NCBI GenBank assembly: GCA_024275485.1
Contig: JAJRZA010000045.1
Location: 97,669 to 161,668 of the forward strand
DNA: 64,000 nt
Reading direction: 5' to 3'
From: Candidatus Krumholzibacteriota bacterium
GTDB taxonomy: Bacteria; Krumholzibacteriota; Krumholzibacteriia; LZORAL124-64-63
In this document: positions 33,002-41,463 of the stretch, piece after piece
How the letters are laid out: each line of letters begins with the position of its first letter
How positions within the stretch are numbered: position 1 is the first letter of the stretch
Notes under the pieces: model-generated
What the model saw: only the letters and a program-made list of their open reading frames with translations
Database searches by the model: none
Told to the model about the DNA's origin: nothing
Made by a program: the position numbers and the translations under genes

Positions 33002-33640
33002 TCACAAGTCCCTTACGAAGGGATTGCTGACCCGCTCCCTGCCCACGGACGTATCAGGTCCGTGCCCACAAACAACCACGGTATCATCCGCGAGTGTGTA
33101 AATGCACTCGCGGATGCTTCTTTCCAGGGTGGCAAAATCGCCTCCTGGCAAATCGGTGCGTCCTATGGATCCGGCAAACAGGCAATCTCCAACAATGGCG
33201 TAGCCGGGTATCCTGAACATCACCTGGCCGGGTGAGTGGCCGGGCACGTGGGTTACACTGATTTCACCGCCGGCAAAAGGGATGGTCCCCCCATCGATAA
33301 GATCAGCTTCGATACGGGGTACCGGGTGGACCGGTAATCCGTAGGCGGTCTGGGCCTGTTGCATGTTCTCGATCAAAACAACATCGTCTGGGTGACAGTG
33401 CAAAGGAAGGTCGTGGACCTTCTGGACGGCCGCAGTGCCTTCCACGTGGTCGAAATGGCCGTGGGTGGCCAACAGGGCCGTCAGCGGGCACCCTGAGTCT
33501 TCGATGAGGCGCAGGAGCTTGCCCGGGTCTCCGCCTGGGTCAATGAGGATGGCTTCAGGATTATCCGCATCGTCGGTGCTCAAAAAAACGGAATTCATCT
33601 GCAAGGGACCCACGGGAACGACTGTGACCTTGATGTTCAT
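33002..33640 (-). CDS. MBL-fold metallo-hydrolase (glyoxalase II-like)
   Basis: A 212-residue hydrolase with the metal-binding motif HGHFDH (60-65), a later metal-binding His in HVPGHSPG, the bridging Asp in VGDCLFAGSIGRTDLPG, and the terminal CGHGPDT. This is the GloB-like subgroup often acting on thioesters or as a persulfide dioxygenase relative; the substrate is not determinable. Minus strand, convergent with the ParA gene. Confidence 0.88.
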   Translation of the reverse strand: MNIKVTVVPVGPLQMNSVFLSTDDADNPEAILIDPGGDPGKLLRLIEDSGCPLTALLATHGHFDHVEGTAAVQKVHDLPLHCHPDDVVLIENMQQAQTAYGLPVHPVPRIEADLIDGGTIPFAGGEISVTHVPGHSPGQVMFRIPGYAIVGDCLFAGSIGRTDLPGGDFATLERSIRECIYTLADDTVVVCGHGPDTSVGRERVSNPFVRDL

Positions 33641-33682
33641 GCGAACTCCTCAATAACCCGTAAAAATGAGTGGAAAAAGAAG

Positions 33683-33710
33683 AGGCCGACCCTAAAAACA
33701 GGGCCGGCCT
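33683..33710 (-). terminator. Rho-independent terminator of ino1
   Basis: An 11-bp stem with one mismatch (AGGCCGACCCT with AGGGCCGGCCT) and a 6-base loop. On the minus strand it is followed by CTTCTTTTTCC. It separates ino1 from the MBL gene. Confidence 0.75.
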
Positions 33711-33746
33711 TCGTCAGCATCGAGTAGATCCAGCCGGATCCGCAGT

Positions 33747-35051
33747 TTATTCTTCACCCACGTGGGTGATGACCTCTTCGCCCATCATCCGGCGCAGGGT
33801 GTTCTTCAACTTGGTCTGTTGAATGAACAGATCGTGCTCCGCTGTCAGGCCTTCAGGCATAACCGGGCTCTTGAAGTAGAAGCTCAGCCATTCCTGGATG
33901 CCACCGGGCAGGCCGGCGCGGTTGCCAAGATCCAGCAACAGGGCCATGTCCAGCACCAGGGGCGCCGCCAGGATTGAATCGCGGCACAGAAAGTCGACCT
34001 TGATCTGCATGGGGCGTCCGCACCAGCCGAAGATGTCGATGTTGTCCCAGCCTTCTTTGTTGTCACCGCGGGGTGGGTAGTAGTTGATGCGCACCTTGTG
34101 GTACAAATCACCGTACAGGTCCGGGTACAACTCAGGTTGGAGGATGGTGTCCAATACGCTGAGCTTGGACTCTTCCTTGGTTTTGAAGGATTCGGGATCG
34201 TCCAGCACTTCGCCGTCCCGATTGCCCAGGATGTTGGTGCTAAACCAACCGGCGATGCCCAGCTGACGGGCCTTGAAGCCGGGGGCCAGGATGGTCTTCA
34301 TCAGGGTCTGACCGGTCTTGAAGTCCTTGCCGCAAAGGCCGGAACGGGTTTCCTTGGCCAGAGCTTCGAGGGCGGGAACGTCGCCACTCAGATTCGGGGC
34401 GCCGTTGGCATAGGGAATACCCATCTTGATGGCGGCGTAAGCGTAAATCATGCTGGGAGGGATGTCCCTGCTGTCTTCGCGCAGGCCCTTTTCGAAAGCT
34501 TCCAGGGTTTCGTGGGTGGCGGTCTTCTGCAAGAAGATTTCCGTGGAGCCACACCAGACCATCACCAAACGGTCGCAACCGTTTTCCTTCTGGAAGTTCT
34601 CCATGTCCTGCATGAGCTGTTCGGCCAGTTCCATCTTGGTACCGGTCTTGACATGGGTGCCTTCAAGTTTCTTGACGTAATATTGGTCGAAGACTGCGGT
34701 CATGGGCTTGATTAATTCCAGTTCAGGCTTGAGCTGGTCGAGCAATTCCTTTTCCAGTACGCCGCAATTGACGGCAGCATCGTAGATGGAATCTTCAAAA
34801 ATATCCCAGCCACCGAAGACAATATCATTGAGATCGCACAGAGGAAGAAAATTCTTAATCAGGGGCTGACGATCATCAGAGCGTTTTCCCAGGCGGATAT
34901 GGCCCATTTGGGTGAAACTGCCAATGGGAAGGCGCAGGCCTTGGCGGATGGCGTGTACACCCGCTACGAAAGTTGAAGAGACCGCACCCATACCAGGGGT
35001 GAGAATTCCCAACTTACCGTTGATGGGGCGGATTTCGGTTTTTTCTGACAT
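33747..35051 (-). CDS. ino1: Myo-inositol-1-phosphate synthase
   Basis: Converts glucose-6-phosphate to inositol-3-phosphate through an NAD-dependent aldolase-like cyclisation. The 434-residue protein has the N-terminal NAD-binding GILTPGMGAVSSTF, the family motifs NGAPNLSGDVPALEALA, GKDFKTGQTLMKT and GWFSTNILGNRDG, and the C-terminal substrate segment RINYYPPRGDNKEGWDNIDI. Inositol is used for phosphatidylinositol or inositol sphingolipids in several FCB bacteria. GAGAGGAG lies 9 bases before the ATG on the minus strand. It is divergent from the glycan locus. Confidence 0.92.
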   Translation of the reverse strand: MSEKTEIRPINGKLGILTPGMGAVSSTFVAGVHAIRQGLRLPIGSFTQMGHIRLGKRSDDRQPLIKNFLPLCDLNDIVFGGWDIFEDSIYDAAVNCGVLEKELLDQLKPELELIKPMTAVFDQYYVKKLEGTHVKTGTKMELAEQLMQDMENFQKENGCDRLVMVWCGSTEIFLQKTATHETLEAFEKGLREDSRDIPPSMIYAYAAIKMGIPYANGAPNLSGDVPALEALAKETRSGLCGKDFKTGQTLMKTILAPGFKARQLGIAGWFSTNILGNRDGEVLDDPESFKTKEESKLSVLDTILQPELYPDLYGDLYHKVRINYYPPRGDNKEGWDNIDIFGWCGRPMQIKVDFLCRDSILAAPLVLDMALLLDLGNRAGLPGGIQEWLSFYFKSPVMPEGLTAEHDLFIQQTKLKNTLRRMMGEEVITHVGEE

Positions 35052-35522
35052 TTCTAAAAGCTCCTCTCAAAATGAACAGCTGTGTGGATGGTAATCCTAT
35101 TGACAGGATAGTTTTTCCCAACCATAAAGGCAAAAGAAATGTTAGGGGGATAACTCCCATATTCCGCTGGAAAAAGGGGGATTTGTGGGCTATTGATTAT
35201 GACTATCATTTTGTTTCACAATTATGAGTGGACAAGCCTAGTATAAAAAGCTAAAATATCCTCCTGATTTGGGTCGGATGATTCCACATTAATCCGTAAA
35301 AAATTAGGAAATAAGGGTAGACGGCATGGTTGGTCATGTGCTATAATACATTATCAACAAGTGAGAAAAGAGGGCTCGCCCCCGATTTTGTTACTGCAAA
35401 ATGTTGAAAGCCCAGTCTCCTATGAGCTATTTGTAAAGGATTTGAATGACCCAAAGCTAACGCGTTCATCTGTCTGTTTCTCTCAACTAAGACTTTGCTT
35501 CAGCAAGGGGAGATCTCGCAAC
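35052..35522. other. Divergent intergenic region between ino1 and the glycan locus
   Basis: 471 bases of AT-rich sequence. It contains the ino1 Shine-Dalgarno (minus strand), a good + strand promoter at 35318-35347, and a leader of about 170 bases before the sugar transferase. An open frame running from 35361 into that gene has no ribosome site and no family similarity, so I treat it as leader. Confidence 0.6.
35318..35347 (+). promoter_or_regulatory. Promoter of the glycan locus
   Basis: TAGACG (35318-35323), an 18-base spacer and a perfect -10 TATAAT (35342-35347). Confidence 0.6.
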
Positions 35523-36254
35523 ATGAAACGAGACGCGACAGCTTATGCGGTCGGTGGTAACTATGCCACCACCTCACCCAGACTGTTCATACCTGCCGAC
35601 ACTACCAGCTACTACGGTTCAGCTGGGTGGATGAAGAGGGCATTTGACCTTGTTTTTGCCTCTTTGATGCTCCTTGTGTGTGGTCCGATTATGCTGGTTA
35701 TTGCTCTTATGGTGAAAAAATCGAGTCCCGGTCCGATTCTGTTCGTTCAGGAACGCCTGGGACGCGACGGCACACCATTCAACTTCTACAAATTCCGCTC
35801 CATGAAGCACAACAGTGATGATGCCATTCATCGTGAGTTTGCTGCCATGTTTATCAGCGGTGAGGACGATGGTTGCTCCTCCAACAGCAGCGGTGAAAAG
35901 GTTTTCAAGATGAAGCGTGATCCCAGAATCACCAACATCGGCGCCTTTTTGCGGAGGACTTCTCTCGATGAGCTCCCCCAGTTGCTGAATATCCTCAAAG
36001 GTGAAATGACCCTGGTGGGCCCCCGGCCACCCATCGCCTACGAGATTGAAAATTACCAACCCTGGCACATGGAACGCCTCAAGGCCGTTCCCGGTCTGAC
36101 CGGCCTGTGGCAAATCAGCGGTCGCAGCTCAGTTTCCTTCGATGAAATGGTGCGGTTGGATATTCGCTACATCAACGAATGGTCCCTCTGGAAGGACATC
36201 GTGATCATGGTCAAAACCCTGCCTGTGGTGCTCAGATGCACTGGTGGGTATTAA
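35523..36254 (+). CDS. Undecaprenyl-phosphate sugar phosphotransferase (initiating glycosyltransferase)
   Basis: Transfers a sugar-1-phosphate to the lipid carrier to begin a surface-polysaccharide repeat. One hydrophobic helix (about 40-64) precedes the catalytic bacterial sugar-transferase domain: PILFVQERLGRDGTPFNFYKFRSM, RRTSLDELPQLLNILKGEM, LVGPRPP and PGLTGLWQISGR. At 243 residues it is the short form, lacking the four-helix N-terminal domain of WbaP/WcaJ. ATG 35523 has AAGGGGAG upstream. Confidence 0.9.
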   Translation: MKRDATAYAVGGNYATTSPRLFIPADTTSYYGSAGWMKRAFDLVFASLMLLVCGPIMLVIALMVKKSSPGPILFVQERLGRDGTPFNFYKFRSMKHNSDDAIHREFAAMFISGEDDGCSSNSSGEKVFKMKRDPRITNIGAFLRRTSLDELPQLLNILKGEMTLVGPRPPIAYEIENYQPWHMERLKAVPGLTGLWQISGRSSVSFDEMVRLDIRYINEWSLWKDIVIMVKTLPVVLRCTGGY

Positions 36255-36269
36255 AGCAATCCGAAAAGG

Positions 36270-36297
36270 AAGGCCCGGGTTTTTGCCCGGGCCTTTT
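36270..36297 (+). terminator. Rho-independent terminator after the sugar transferase
   Basis: A perfect 10-bp stem AAGGCCCGGG/CCCGGGCCTT with a 6-base loop, ending in a T run. The sugar transferase is therefore largely monocistronic. Confidence 0.85.
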
Positions 36298-36440
36298 CTA
36301 TTTCCTTGACCCCTCGGCCCGGGGGAGCCATCCTCCAAACAGTAAATTCATGCAATTAGTCCATGGTGTCGATTGCCTGTCCGGTGGGGAAATGCGCTTG
36401 CCGGTCACAAATGAGACAAACAACGGAAGAGAGTGGTACC

Positions 36441-37466
36441 ATGATCAAAGTGGGCGTGATCGGATGTGGCTATTGGGGCCCGAACCTGATCCGGAATTTC
36501 AATGCTCAACCAGAATGCGAACTGAGCGTGATCGCCGATCTGGACGAGAATCGTCTGCAACAAGTGGGCCTTCTCTATCCGAACACCAAAAAAACCACCA
36601 ACTACAAGGAGATGCTGGAAGATCCGGACATCGATGCCGTGGTTGTTGCAACACCCATGACAACCCATTGTCCTCTGGGCACTGAGGTTCTGGAAGCAGG
36701 CAAACATCTTTTCCTGGAAAAGCCCATGGCTACCAACAGTGCCGATTGCCGCTCCCTGAATGCCCTGGCCGAGAGCAAGGACCTGCAGATCATGGTGGGT
36801 CATACCTTCATCTACACTTCTGCCGTGCGCAAAATCAAATCCTTGATGGATGGCGGCGAAATGGGAGACATTCACTACGTCAACATCGAACGGGTCAACC
36901 TGGGCCTGTTCCAAAAAGACGCTAACGTGATTTGGGATCTCGCTCCCCATGATGTGGCCATGTTGAACTTCCTTTTCGAAGCCGATCCCGTCCGGGTCAA
37001 CGCCACCGGGCACTGTTATGTACAGAAGGATCTTGGTGTGGAGGATGTTGCCTTTGTCACCCTGGAATACCCTGGTGGACGTCTGGCCAACATCCATGTC
37101 AGTTGGCTGGATCCCTACAAGATCCGCAAATGCACTTTTGTCGGCAGCCGCAAGATGCTGGTTTACGATGATGTGCATCCTTCGGAAAAAATCAGGGTCT
37201 TTGACAAGGGTGTTGATGTGGCGCCTCATTACGAGGGTTTTGGCGAGTTCCAACTCCAGTATCGGTCAGGCGACATTTTTGTGCCCCAGATCGAAATGGC
37301 AGAGCCCCTCAAGGCCGAGACCTCCCATTTCCTGGAAGTCATTCAGGGCAAGGCCATTGGCCTGAGCAACGGTCATCATGGGTTGCGGGTTGTCCAGGTT
37401 CTGGAGAAGGCCTGCGAGTCTCTCCAAAATGGCGGCCGTCCTGTTGACCTGGTTTTCGATGACTAG
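36441..37466 (+). CDS. Gfo/Idh/MocA family NAD(P)-dependent sugar dehydrogenase (WlbA-like)
   Basis: A 341-residue oxidoreductase. GCGYWG (8-13) is the cofactor loop and EKP (93-95) carries the catalytic lysine. WDLAPHD contains the substrate-binding His. The GxGYWGPNLxRNF N-terminus and context resemble WlbA/WbpB, which oxidises UDP-N-acetylglucosaminuronate at C3 for surface-sugar synthesis. The substrate is an inference. ATG 36441 is preceded by GGAAGAGAG; the frame is open further upstream without a ribosome site. Confidence 0.82.
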   Translation: MIKVGVIGCGYWGPNLIRNFNAQPECELSVIADLDENRLQQVGLLYPNTKKTTNYKEMLEDPDIDAVVVATPMTTHCPLGTEVLEAGKHLFLEKPMATNSADCRSLNALAESKDLQIMVGHTFIYTSAVRKIKSLMDGGEMGDIHYVNIERVNLGLFQKDANVIWDLAPHDVAMLNFLFEADPVRVNATGHCYVQKDLGVEDVAFVTLEYPGGRLANIHVSWLDPYKIRKCTFVGSRKMLVYDDVHPSEKIRVFDKGVDVAPHYEGFGEFQLQYRSGDIFVPQIEMAEPLKAETSHFLEVIQGKAIGLSNGHHGLRVVQVLEKACESLQNGGRPVDLVFDD

Positions 37467-37481
37467 GATTGCGACCTAAAC

Positions 37482-38609
37482 ATGGGTGATCGTTCCTTGC
37501 GCGTGGCCATGATTGGCCAAAAAGGATACCCTCCTGTTCACGGGGGTATCGAGAAACACGTGGCTGAGCTGGCTGCGCGCTTGGTTCCCATGGGAATCGA
37601 AGTCGACATCTACAGTCGTCCCCATTACAGCAACCATTGCGGCCCGGCGGATCTGCCCGGGGTCCGGGTCATCAAATTGCCCAGCATTCCCACCAAACAT
37701 CTGGACGCCATCACCCACACCATGATCAGCACAGCGGATGCCCTTTTTCGTAATGTGGATGTGGTTCACTACCACGCTCTCGGGCCGGGGTTGTTGTCGG
37801 GGGTTCCGCGTTGGCTGACGGGCAAGAAAACCGTTGTTACGGTGCATGGCCTGGACTGGCAACGGGACAAGTGGGGTAGTTTTGCCCGGGGTGTCTTGCA
37901 AGTGGGGGAAAACGCCAGCGTTAATCTTCCCCATCGGACCATCGTCGTCAGCAAGGCTTTGCGGGAATACTACCTGAAGCAATACAAGAAAGCCACGGAC
38001 TACATCCCCAATGGAATTGTTCCGCCGGCCTATCGCGCTCCGGAGCTTATCCTTGGCCAGGGAATCAGCTGTCCGTTTGTGCTCTTTGTGGGGCGACTGG
38101 TGCCGGAAAAAGGATGCCATCTGCTCCTGGAGGCCTGGGGGAGACTACCGGGTGCCTTGAGAAACAAATACCGTTTGGTCATTGCCGGTGATGGTGGTTT
38201 CACCACCGGATATGTGGACAAACTCAAAGCTATGGCTCCCGAGGGTGTGGATTTTCTGGGCTACATTCACGGGCCTCTTCTGGATGAACTGTATACCAAT
38301 GCCGAGTTGCTGGTTTTACCCAGCACTCTGGAAGGCCTGTCCATTACGCTTCTGGAAGGGATGAGTTATGCCCGGTGCTGTCTGGTGAGTGACATCCCGC
38401 CCAACGTGGAGGCCGCAGGCGGCAACGCGGTTCTTTTCCGCAGTGGAGACGACAAGGACTTAACGAATAAGCTGGTGGAGTTGTTGGCAGACCCGGAGCG
38501 GCGGCAGACTTTGGGAGCCGACGGCCAAATTCATGCCATCGAACACTACTCCTGGGATAGGGTTACCAGCCTGACTGCTGAGCTTTATCGTGAAATCATC
38601 GAAAAATGA
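37482..38609 (+). CDS. Glycosyltransferase family 4
   Basis: A 375-residue GT-B enzyme. The N-terminal glycine-rich loop YPPVHGGIEKHV, the central VLFVGRLVPEKG, and the donor-binding E-x7-E segment PSTLEGLSITLLEGMS are typical of retaining GT4 enzymes. It follows the dehydrogenase by 15 bases (same operon). Donor and acceptor unknown. Confidence 0.9.
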   Translation: MGDRSLRVAMIGQKGYPPVHGGIEKHVAELAARLVPMGIEVDIYSRPHYSNHCGPADLPGVRVIKLPSIPTKHLDAITHTMISTADALFRNVDVVHYHALGPGLLSGVPRWLTGKKTVVTVHGLDWQRDKWGSFARGVLQVGENASVNLPHRTIVVSKALREYYLKQYKKATDYIPNGIVPPAYRAPELILGQGISCPFVLFVGRLVPEKGCHLLLEAWGRLPGALRNKYRLVIAGDGGFTTGYVDKLKAMAPEGVDFLGYIHGPLLDELYTNAELLVLPSTLEGLSITLLEGMSYARCCLVSDIPPNVEAAGGNAVLFRSGDDKDLTNKLVELLADPERRQTLGADGQIHAIEHYSWDRVTSLTAELYREIIEK

Positions 38610-38611
38610 AT

Positions 38612-38639
38612 TTGACAAAAGCTCGGCTGGTTATATCTT
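38612..38639 (+). promoter_or_regulatory. Promoter of tRNA-Gly
   Basis: TTGACA (38612-38617), a 16-base spacer and TATCTT (38634-38639), 13 bases before the tRNA 5' end. Confidence 0.6.
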
Positions 38640-38652
38640 CGTAACCTTCGGA

Positions 38653-38728
<76 letters not shown>

Positions 38729-38758
38729 TTTTTTTGCAAAACCATGATTTTCTTCATC

Positions 38759-38779
38759 AGGCCCAGGGGCCTTTTTTTT
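38759..38779 (+). terminator. Terminator of tRNA-Gly
   Basis: AGGCC-CAGG-GGCCT stem-loop followed by eight T. Confidence 0.8.
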
Positions 38780-38813
38780 GTGCTCTCAAACACAATTAAA
38801 CACCTGGAGTGGG

Positions 38814-38842
38814 TTGACAATTCCCGACCCAGGGAACATTAT
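38814..38842 (+). promoter_or_regulatory. Promoter of tRNA-Cys
   Basis: TTGACA (38814-38819), a 17-base spacer and CATTAT (38837-38842), 15 bases before the tRNA. Confidence 0.6.
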
Positions 38843-38857
38843 TGGTCCCCTCAGGGA

Positions 38858-38932
38858 GGCGGCATAGCCAAGTGGCTAAGGCAACGGTCTGCAAAATCGT
38901 CATCCCCAGTTCGACTCTGGGTGCCGCCTCCA
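38858..38932 (+). tRNA. tRNA-Cys (GCA)
   Basis: A 75-base cloverleaf with encoded CCA. Acceptor GGCGGCA pairs with TGCCGCC, and the anticodon loop CTGCAAA gives GCA. Confidence 0.97.
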
Positions 38933-38945
38933 ACCCCATAAGTTC

Positions 38946-38973
38946 ACCGCTCGCAATTTGCGGCGGTTTTTTT
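38946..38973 (+). terminator. Terminator of tRNA-Cys
   Basis: ACCGC-(T)-CGC pairs with GCG-GCGGT around a 5-base loop, followed by seven T. Confidence 0.8.
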
Positions 38974-38980
38974 GTTTTTT

Positions 38981-39008
38981 TTGCCCGCCTTTCAAGCTAT
39001 GGTATGCT
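38981..39008 (+). promoter_or_regulatory. Promoter of tRNA-Leu
   Basis: TTGCCC (38981-38986), a 16-base spacer and TATGCT (39003-39008), 15 bases before the tRNA. Confidence 0.5.
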
Positions 39009-39023
39009 TGGTTCAAGTTATGT

Positions 39024-39111
39024 GCCGGGATGGCGAAATTGGTAGACGCAAGGGACTTAAAATCCCTCGGAGCGTTGCTCTGTGCCGGTTCGATTCCGGC
39101 TCCCGGCACCA
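39024..39111 (+). tRNA. tRNA-Leu (TAA)
   Basis: An 88-base class II tRNA with a long variable arm and encoded CCA. Acceptor GCCGGGA pairs with TCCCGGC, and the anticodon loop CTTAAAA gives TAA. No terminator is seen before the glycosyltransferase that starts 29 bases later, so the two may share a transcript. Confidence 0.97.
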
Positions 39112-39140
39112 CCCATCAACTCTTCCCTTTCGGGGGTACA

Positions 39141-40289
39141 ATGCGTCTCGCCTTTCTTTCCATCGGCCGCCACATCCATACCGAACGCTGGATTCAATGG
39201 TTTGCCGAAAATGGGCATGAATGCCACTTGCTGACCGTGCAACCCGGTGAGGTTGAGGGTGTCACGGTTCACGATATCACCAGTGAAAGCGGCCCCAAGC
39301 CGCTGCGATACTTTTTTTCCCTGGGCAAGGTCAAAAAAATTCTCAAAGAGATCAAACCTGATCTTTTGAATACCCACTTTCTGACTGGCTACGGTTACTG
39401 GGGGCATTTCTGCGGTTTTCAACCCAATATCCTGACTGTCTGGGGAGATGATGTTTATGTCACCCCTTTTGAAACTGGTTTGAAAAAGTGGCTGGCCCAG
39501 AAAGCCCTCCACAGCTGTCGGGCCTTGACCGGCGACTCCACCGATATCCTTGAAAAGTGTGTCGAGCTGGGAGCCAACCCCAGCGAAAGTTTTCGTGTGC
39601 TGTGGGGAGTCGATTTTGAAAAATTCCAACCTTTTGACGCCGGTCATTGGCGCCGGGAATTGGGTTTTTCGGATGATGAAATTCTCTATTTCTCGCCGCG
39701 CAGTTACACTCAACCCTACTACAACATCGACACCGTGATTGCTGCTGCGGCCAAGGTCGTCGAACAGGAGCCACGGGCCCGTTTTCTTTTTGCCGGTTAC
39801 GAGGGCGATCCTGAACCCTTCCGGAACAAGGCCCGCCAAGCCGGCATTGAAGAGGTGATGGCCATGGTGGGGCGGCTTCCCCACGATGAATTCGCCACCG
39901 CCCTGAATGCCTGTGATGTTTTCATCAGTGTGCCTTCGGTGGACGCCACGGCGGTCAGCCTGCTGGAAGCCATGAGCTGCAGCACCGGGATTATCATCTC
40001 CAGTTTGCCGTCGTCCATGGAATGGATCACTCACGAAGAAAGTGGGCTCATTGTGACTCCGCGCAACGTGGAAGAACTGGCAGAGGCGATGCTTCGGTTT
40101 GCCAATGATGAAGAGTTCCGTCGCAAAGTCGGCGAAAAGGCTTTGGCCACTGCCAGGAAATATGCGGGGTTTGACGCCAATATGGAATTTGTTGAAAAAA
40201 TTTACCGCCATGCAGTGGGTAAGGATGAGGCGGGTCCCATGTCGGTTTGTCTAAAGCAGTTGCGCAGTGGTGAAACAGGGAACACCTGA
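39141..40289 (+). CDS. Glycosyltransferase (GT-B, family 4-like)
   Basis: A 382-residue GT-B enzyme with the N-terminal LAFLSIGRHIHTERWI, a short WGDD motif after the Rossmann core, a central ARFLFAGYEGDPEP segment, and the C-terminal donor site SVPSVDATAVSLLEAMSC. ATG 39141 follows GGGGG; the frame is open upstream but overlaps the tRNA. It is translationally coupled to the next gene by a one-base overlap. Confidence 0.85.
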   Translation: MRLAFLSIGRHIHTERWIQWFAENGHECHLLTVQPGEVEGVTVHDITSESGPKPLRYFFSLGKVKKILKEIKPDLLNTHFLTGYGYWGHFCGFQPNILTVWGDDVYVTPFETGLKKWLAQKALHSCRALTGDSTDILEKCVELGANPSESFRVLWGVDFEKFQPFDAGHWRRELGFSDDEILYFSPRSYTQPYYNIDTVIAAAAKVVEQEPRARFLFAGYEGDPEPFRNKARQAGIEEVMAMVGRLPHDEFATALNACDVFISVPSVDATAVSLLEAMSCSTGIIISSLPSSMEWITHEESGLIVTPRNVEELAEAMLRFANDEEFRRKVGEKALATARKYAGFDANMEFVEKIYRHAVGKDEAGPMSVCLKQLRSGETGNT

Positions 40290-41257
40290 TGATTCTTTCC
40301 GTTGTTGTCCCGACCATGAACAAGGTGGAGCTTTTGAAACAAACGCTTCACGCTTTGCAGACCCAGGATGCCGGTGAGGGCAGAACCTGGGAAGTGGTTG
40401 TGGTCAATGACGGCAGCACCGATGCCACAGCGGATTTTTTGGCGACTCTGGACGGCACGGGCCAGAACCCTTTGTTGCGGGTGGTATCTCCACCTCATAA
40501 TATTGGCCGGGCCAAGGCTCGGAATCTGGGGGCGAAGGCGGCCGCCGGGCGGTGGATTCTCTTCTTGGATGATGACATTGTGGCCCCTGAAGGGCTTGTC
40601 AGCGCCCACTTGGAATTGCTCGAAAATAATCCCGGTTGCGGCACCATTGGTTATGCCATAACCGACCCTTCCGTTGCGAATGCGCCTCATTTTTCCTATC
40701 TCGACAGCCGTGGTGTGGCCAAGCTGTCCAGGGGGCCGGCTCCCGGTCGGTTCTTCGTGACTCAAAACGCTGCCGTTCCCAGGGATGCTTTTCTTTCCAT
40801 TGGTGGATTTGATGAGGATTTCGCCGCCTACGGGTTTGAGGATATGGAAGTGGCTTTCCGTCTGGAAAATGATGCAGGGATGTATTTTCAGGCCCTGATA
40901 CAACCTGTGCCCCTGCATGTCCATCATCATACCCTGAACGAATATCTGGAGAAGAAGGTCGAATGTGGACGACACAGCTTGCCCCATCTGGCACGTCTGC
41001 ATCCCGAGCGCATTGCGGAAATGAAGTTGCATCACGTGGTGGATTATTCCGGGCAGACTGGAGTGGGAATCTTGAGTCGGGTCATCCGCTTGCTGTCCGC
41101 TTTGCCTCTGAGACCGGTGTTGGAGTCGATTCTTGGGCATTGGCCTGCTGATCATTCGCATCAACCCGTTTTGAGCCCTTTGCATCACCGATTGATGGAT
41201 CTGCTTGTGCTTTTGTGCTTCCGACAGGGTGTCAGGGAAGGTGACAGCCCCCATTGA
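40289..41257 (+). CDS. Glycosyltransferase family 2
   Basis: A 322-residue GT-A enzyme. The N-terminal SVVVPTMNK and VVVVNDGSTD bind the nucleotide sugar, FLDDDIV is the metal-binding DxD site, and GGFDEDFAAYGFEDMEVAFR resembles the acceptor/catalytic ED motif. The C-terminal part has a basic, partly hydrophobic segment. It is the last gene of the glycan locus. Confidence 0.88.
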   Translation: MILSVVVPTMNKVELLKQTLHALQTQDAGEGRTWEVVVVNDGSTDATADFLATLDGTGQNPLLRVVSPPHNIGRAKARNLGAKAAAGRWILFLDDDIVAPEGLVSAHLELLENNPGCGTIGYAITDPSVANAPHFSYLDSRGVAKLSRGPAPGRFFVTQNAAVPRDAFLSIGGFDEDFAAYGFEDMEVAFRLENDAGMYFQALIQPVPLHVHHHTLNEYLEKKVECGRHSLPHLARLHPERIAEMKLHHVVDYSGQTGVGILSRVIRLLSALPLRPVLESILGHWPADHSHQPVLSPLHHRLMDLLVLLCFRQGVREGDSPH

Positions 41258-41270
41258 GAGCGTGGCAAAA

Positions 41271-41288
41271 TGGCAGAAAAAACTGCCA
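41271..41288 (+). terminator. Small hairpin after the family 2 glycosyltransferase
   Basis: TGGCAG-AAAAAA-CTGCCA perfect 6-bp stem with no following T run; weak or factor-dependent at best. Confidence 0.3.
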
Positions 41289-41463
41289 AGTTGTCTGGCG
41301 TGAATTCTGATTGCTTCTTTAAGCATATTTATAAATCTGTAAGTCACTTCAATATAGACATTTAATAAAAACTTTGGAATTCCCGATTGTGGCACGTCTC
41401 TTGTTGTTGATCTTCTGAATCAAAATATCAATTCCCGATCATAACGAACTGAAGGAGAATACA

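Noticed and set aside
35361..35522. N-terminal extension of the sugar transferase to 35361
   Set aside because: The added 54 residues are low in hydrophobic or family pattern, no ribosome site precedes them, and ATG 35523 has AAGGGGAG upstream.
38958..39140. Extension of the glycosyltransferase start upstream to 38958
   Set aside because: It would read through the tRNA-Leu gene; ATG 39141 restores the normal N-terminus.
41390..41405. Sigma-54-like site TGGCAC-N5-TTG upstream of dnaK
   Set aside because: The -12 element reads TTGTT and lacks the required GC; no enhancer-binding protein gene or upstream palindrome is nearby.
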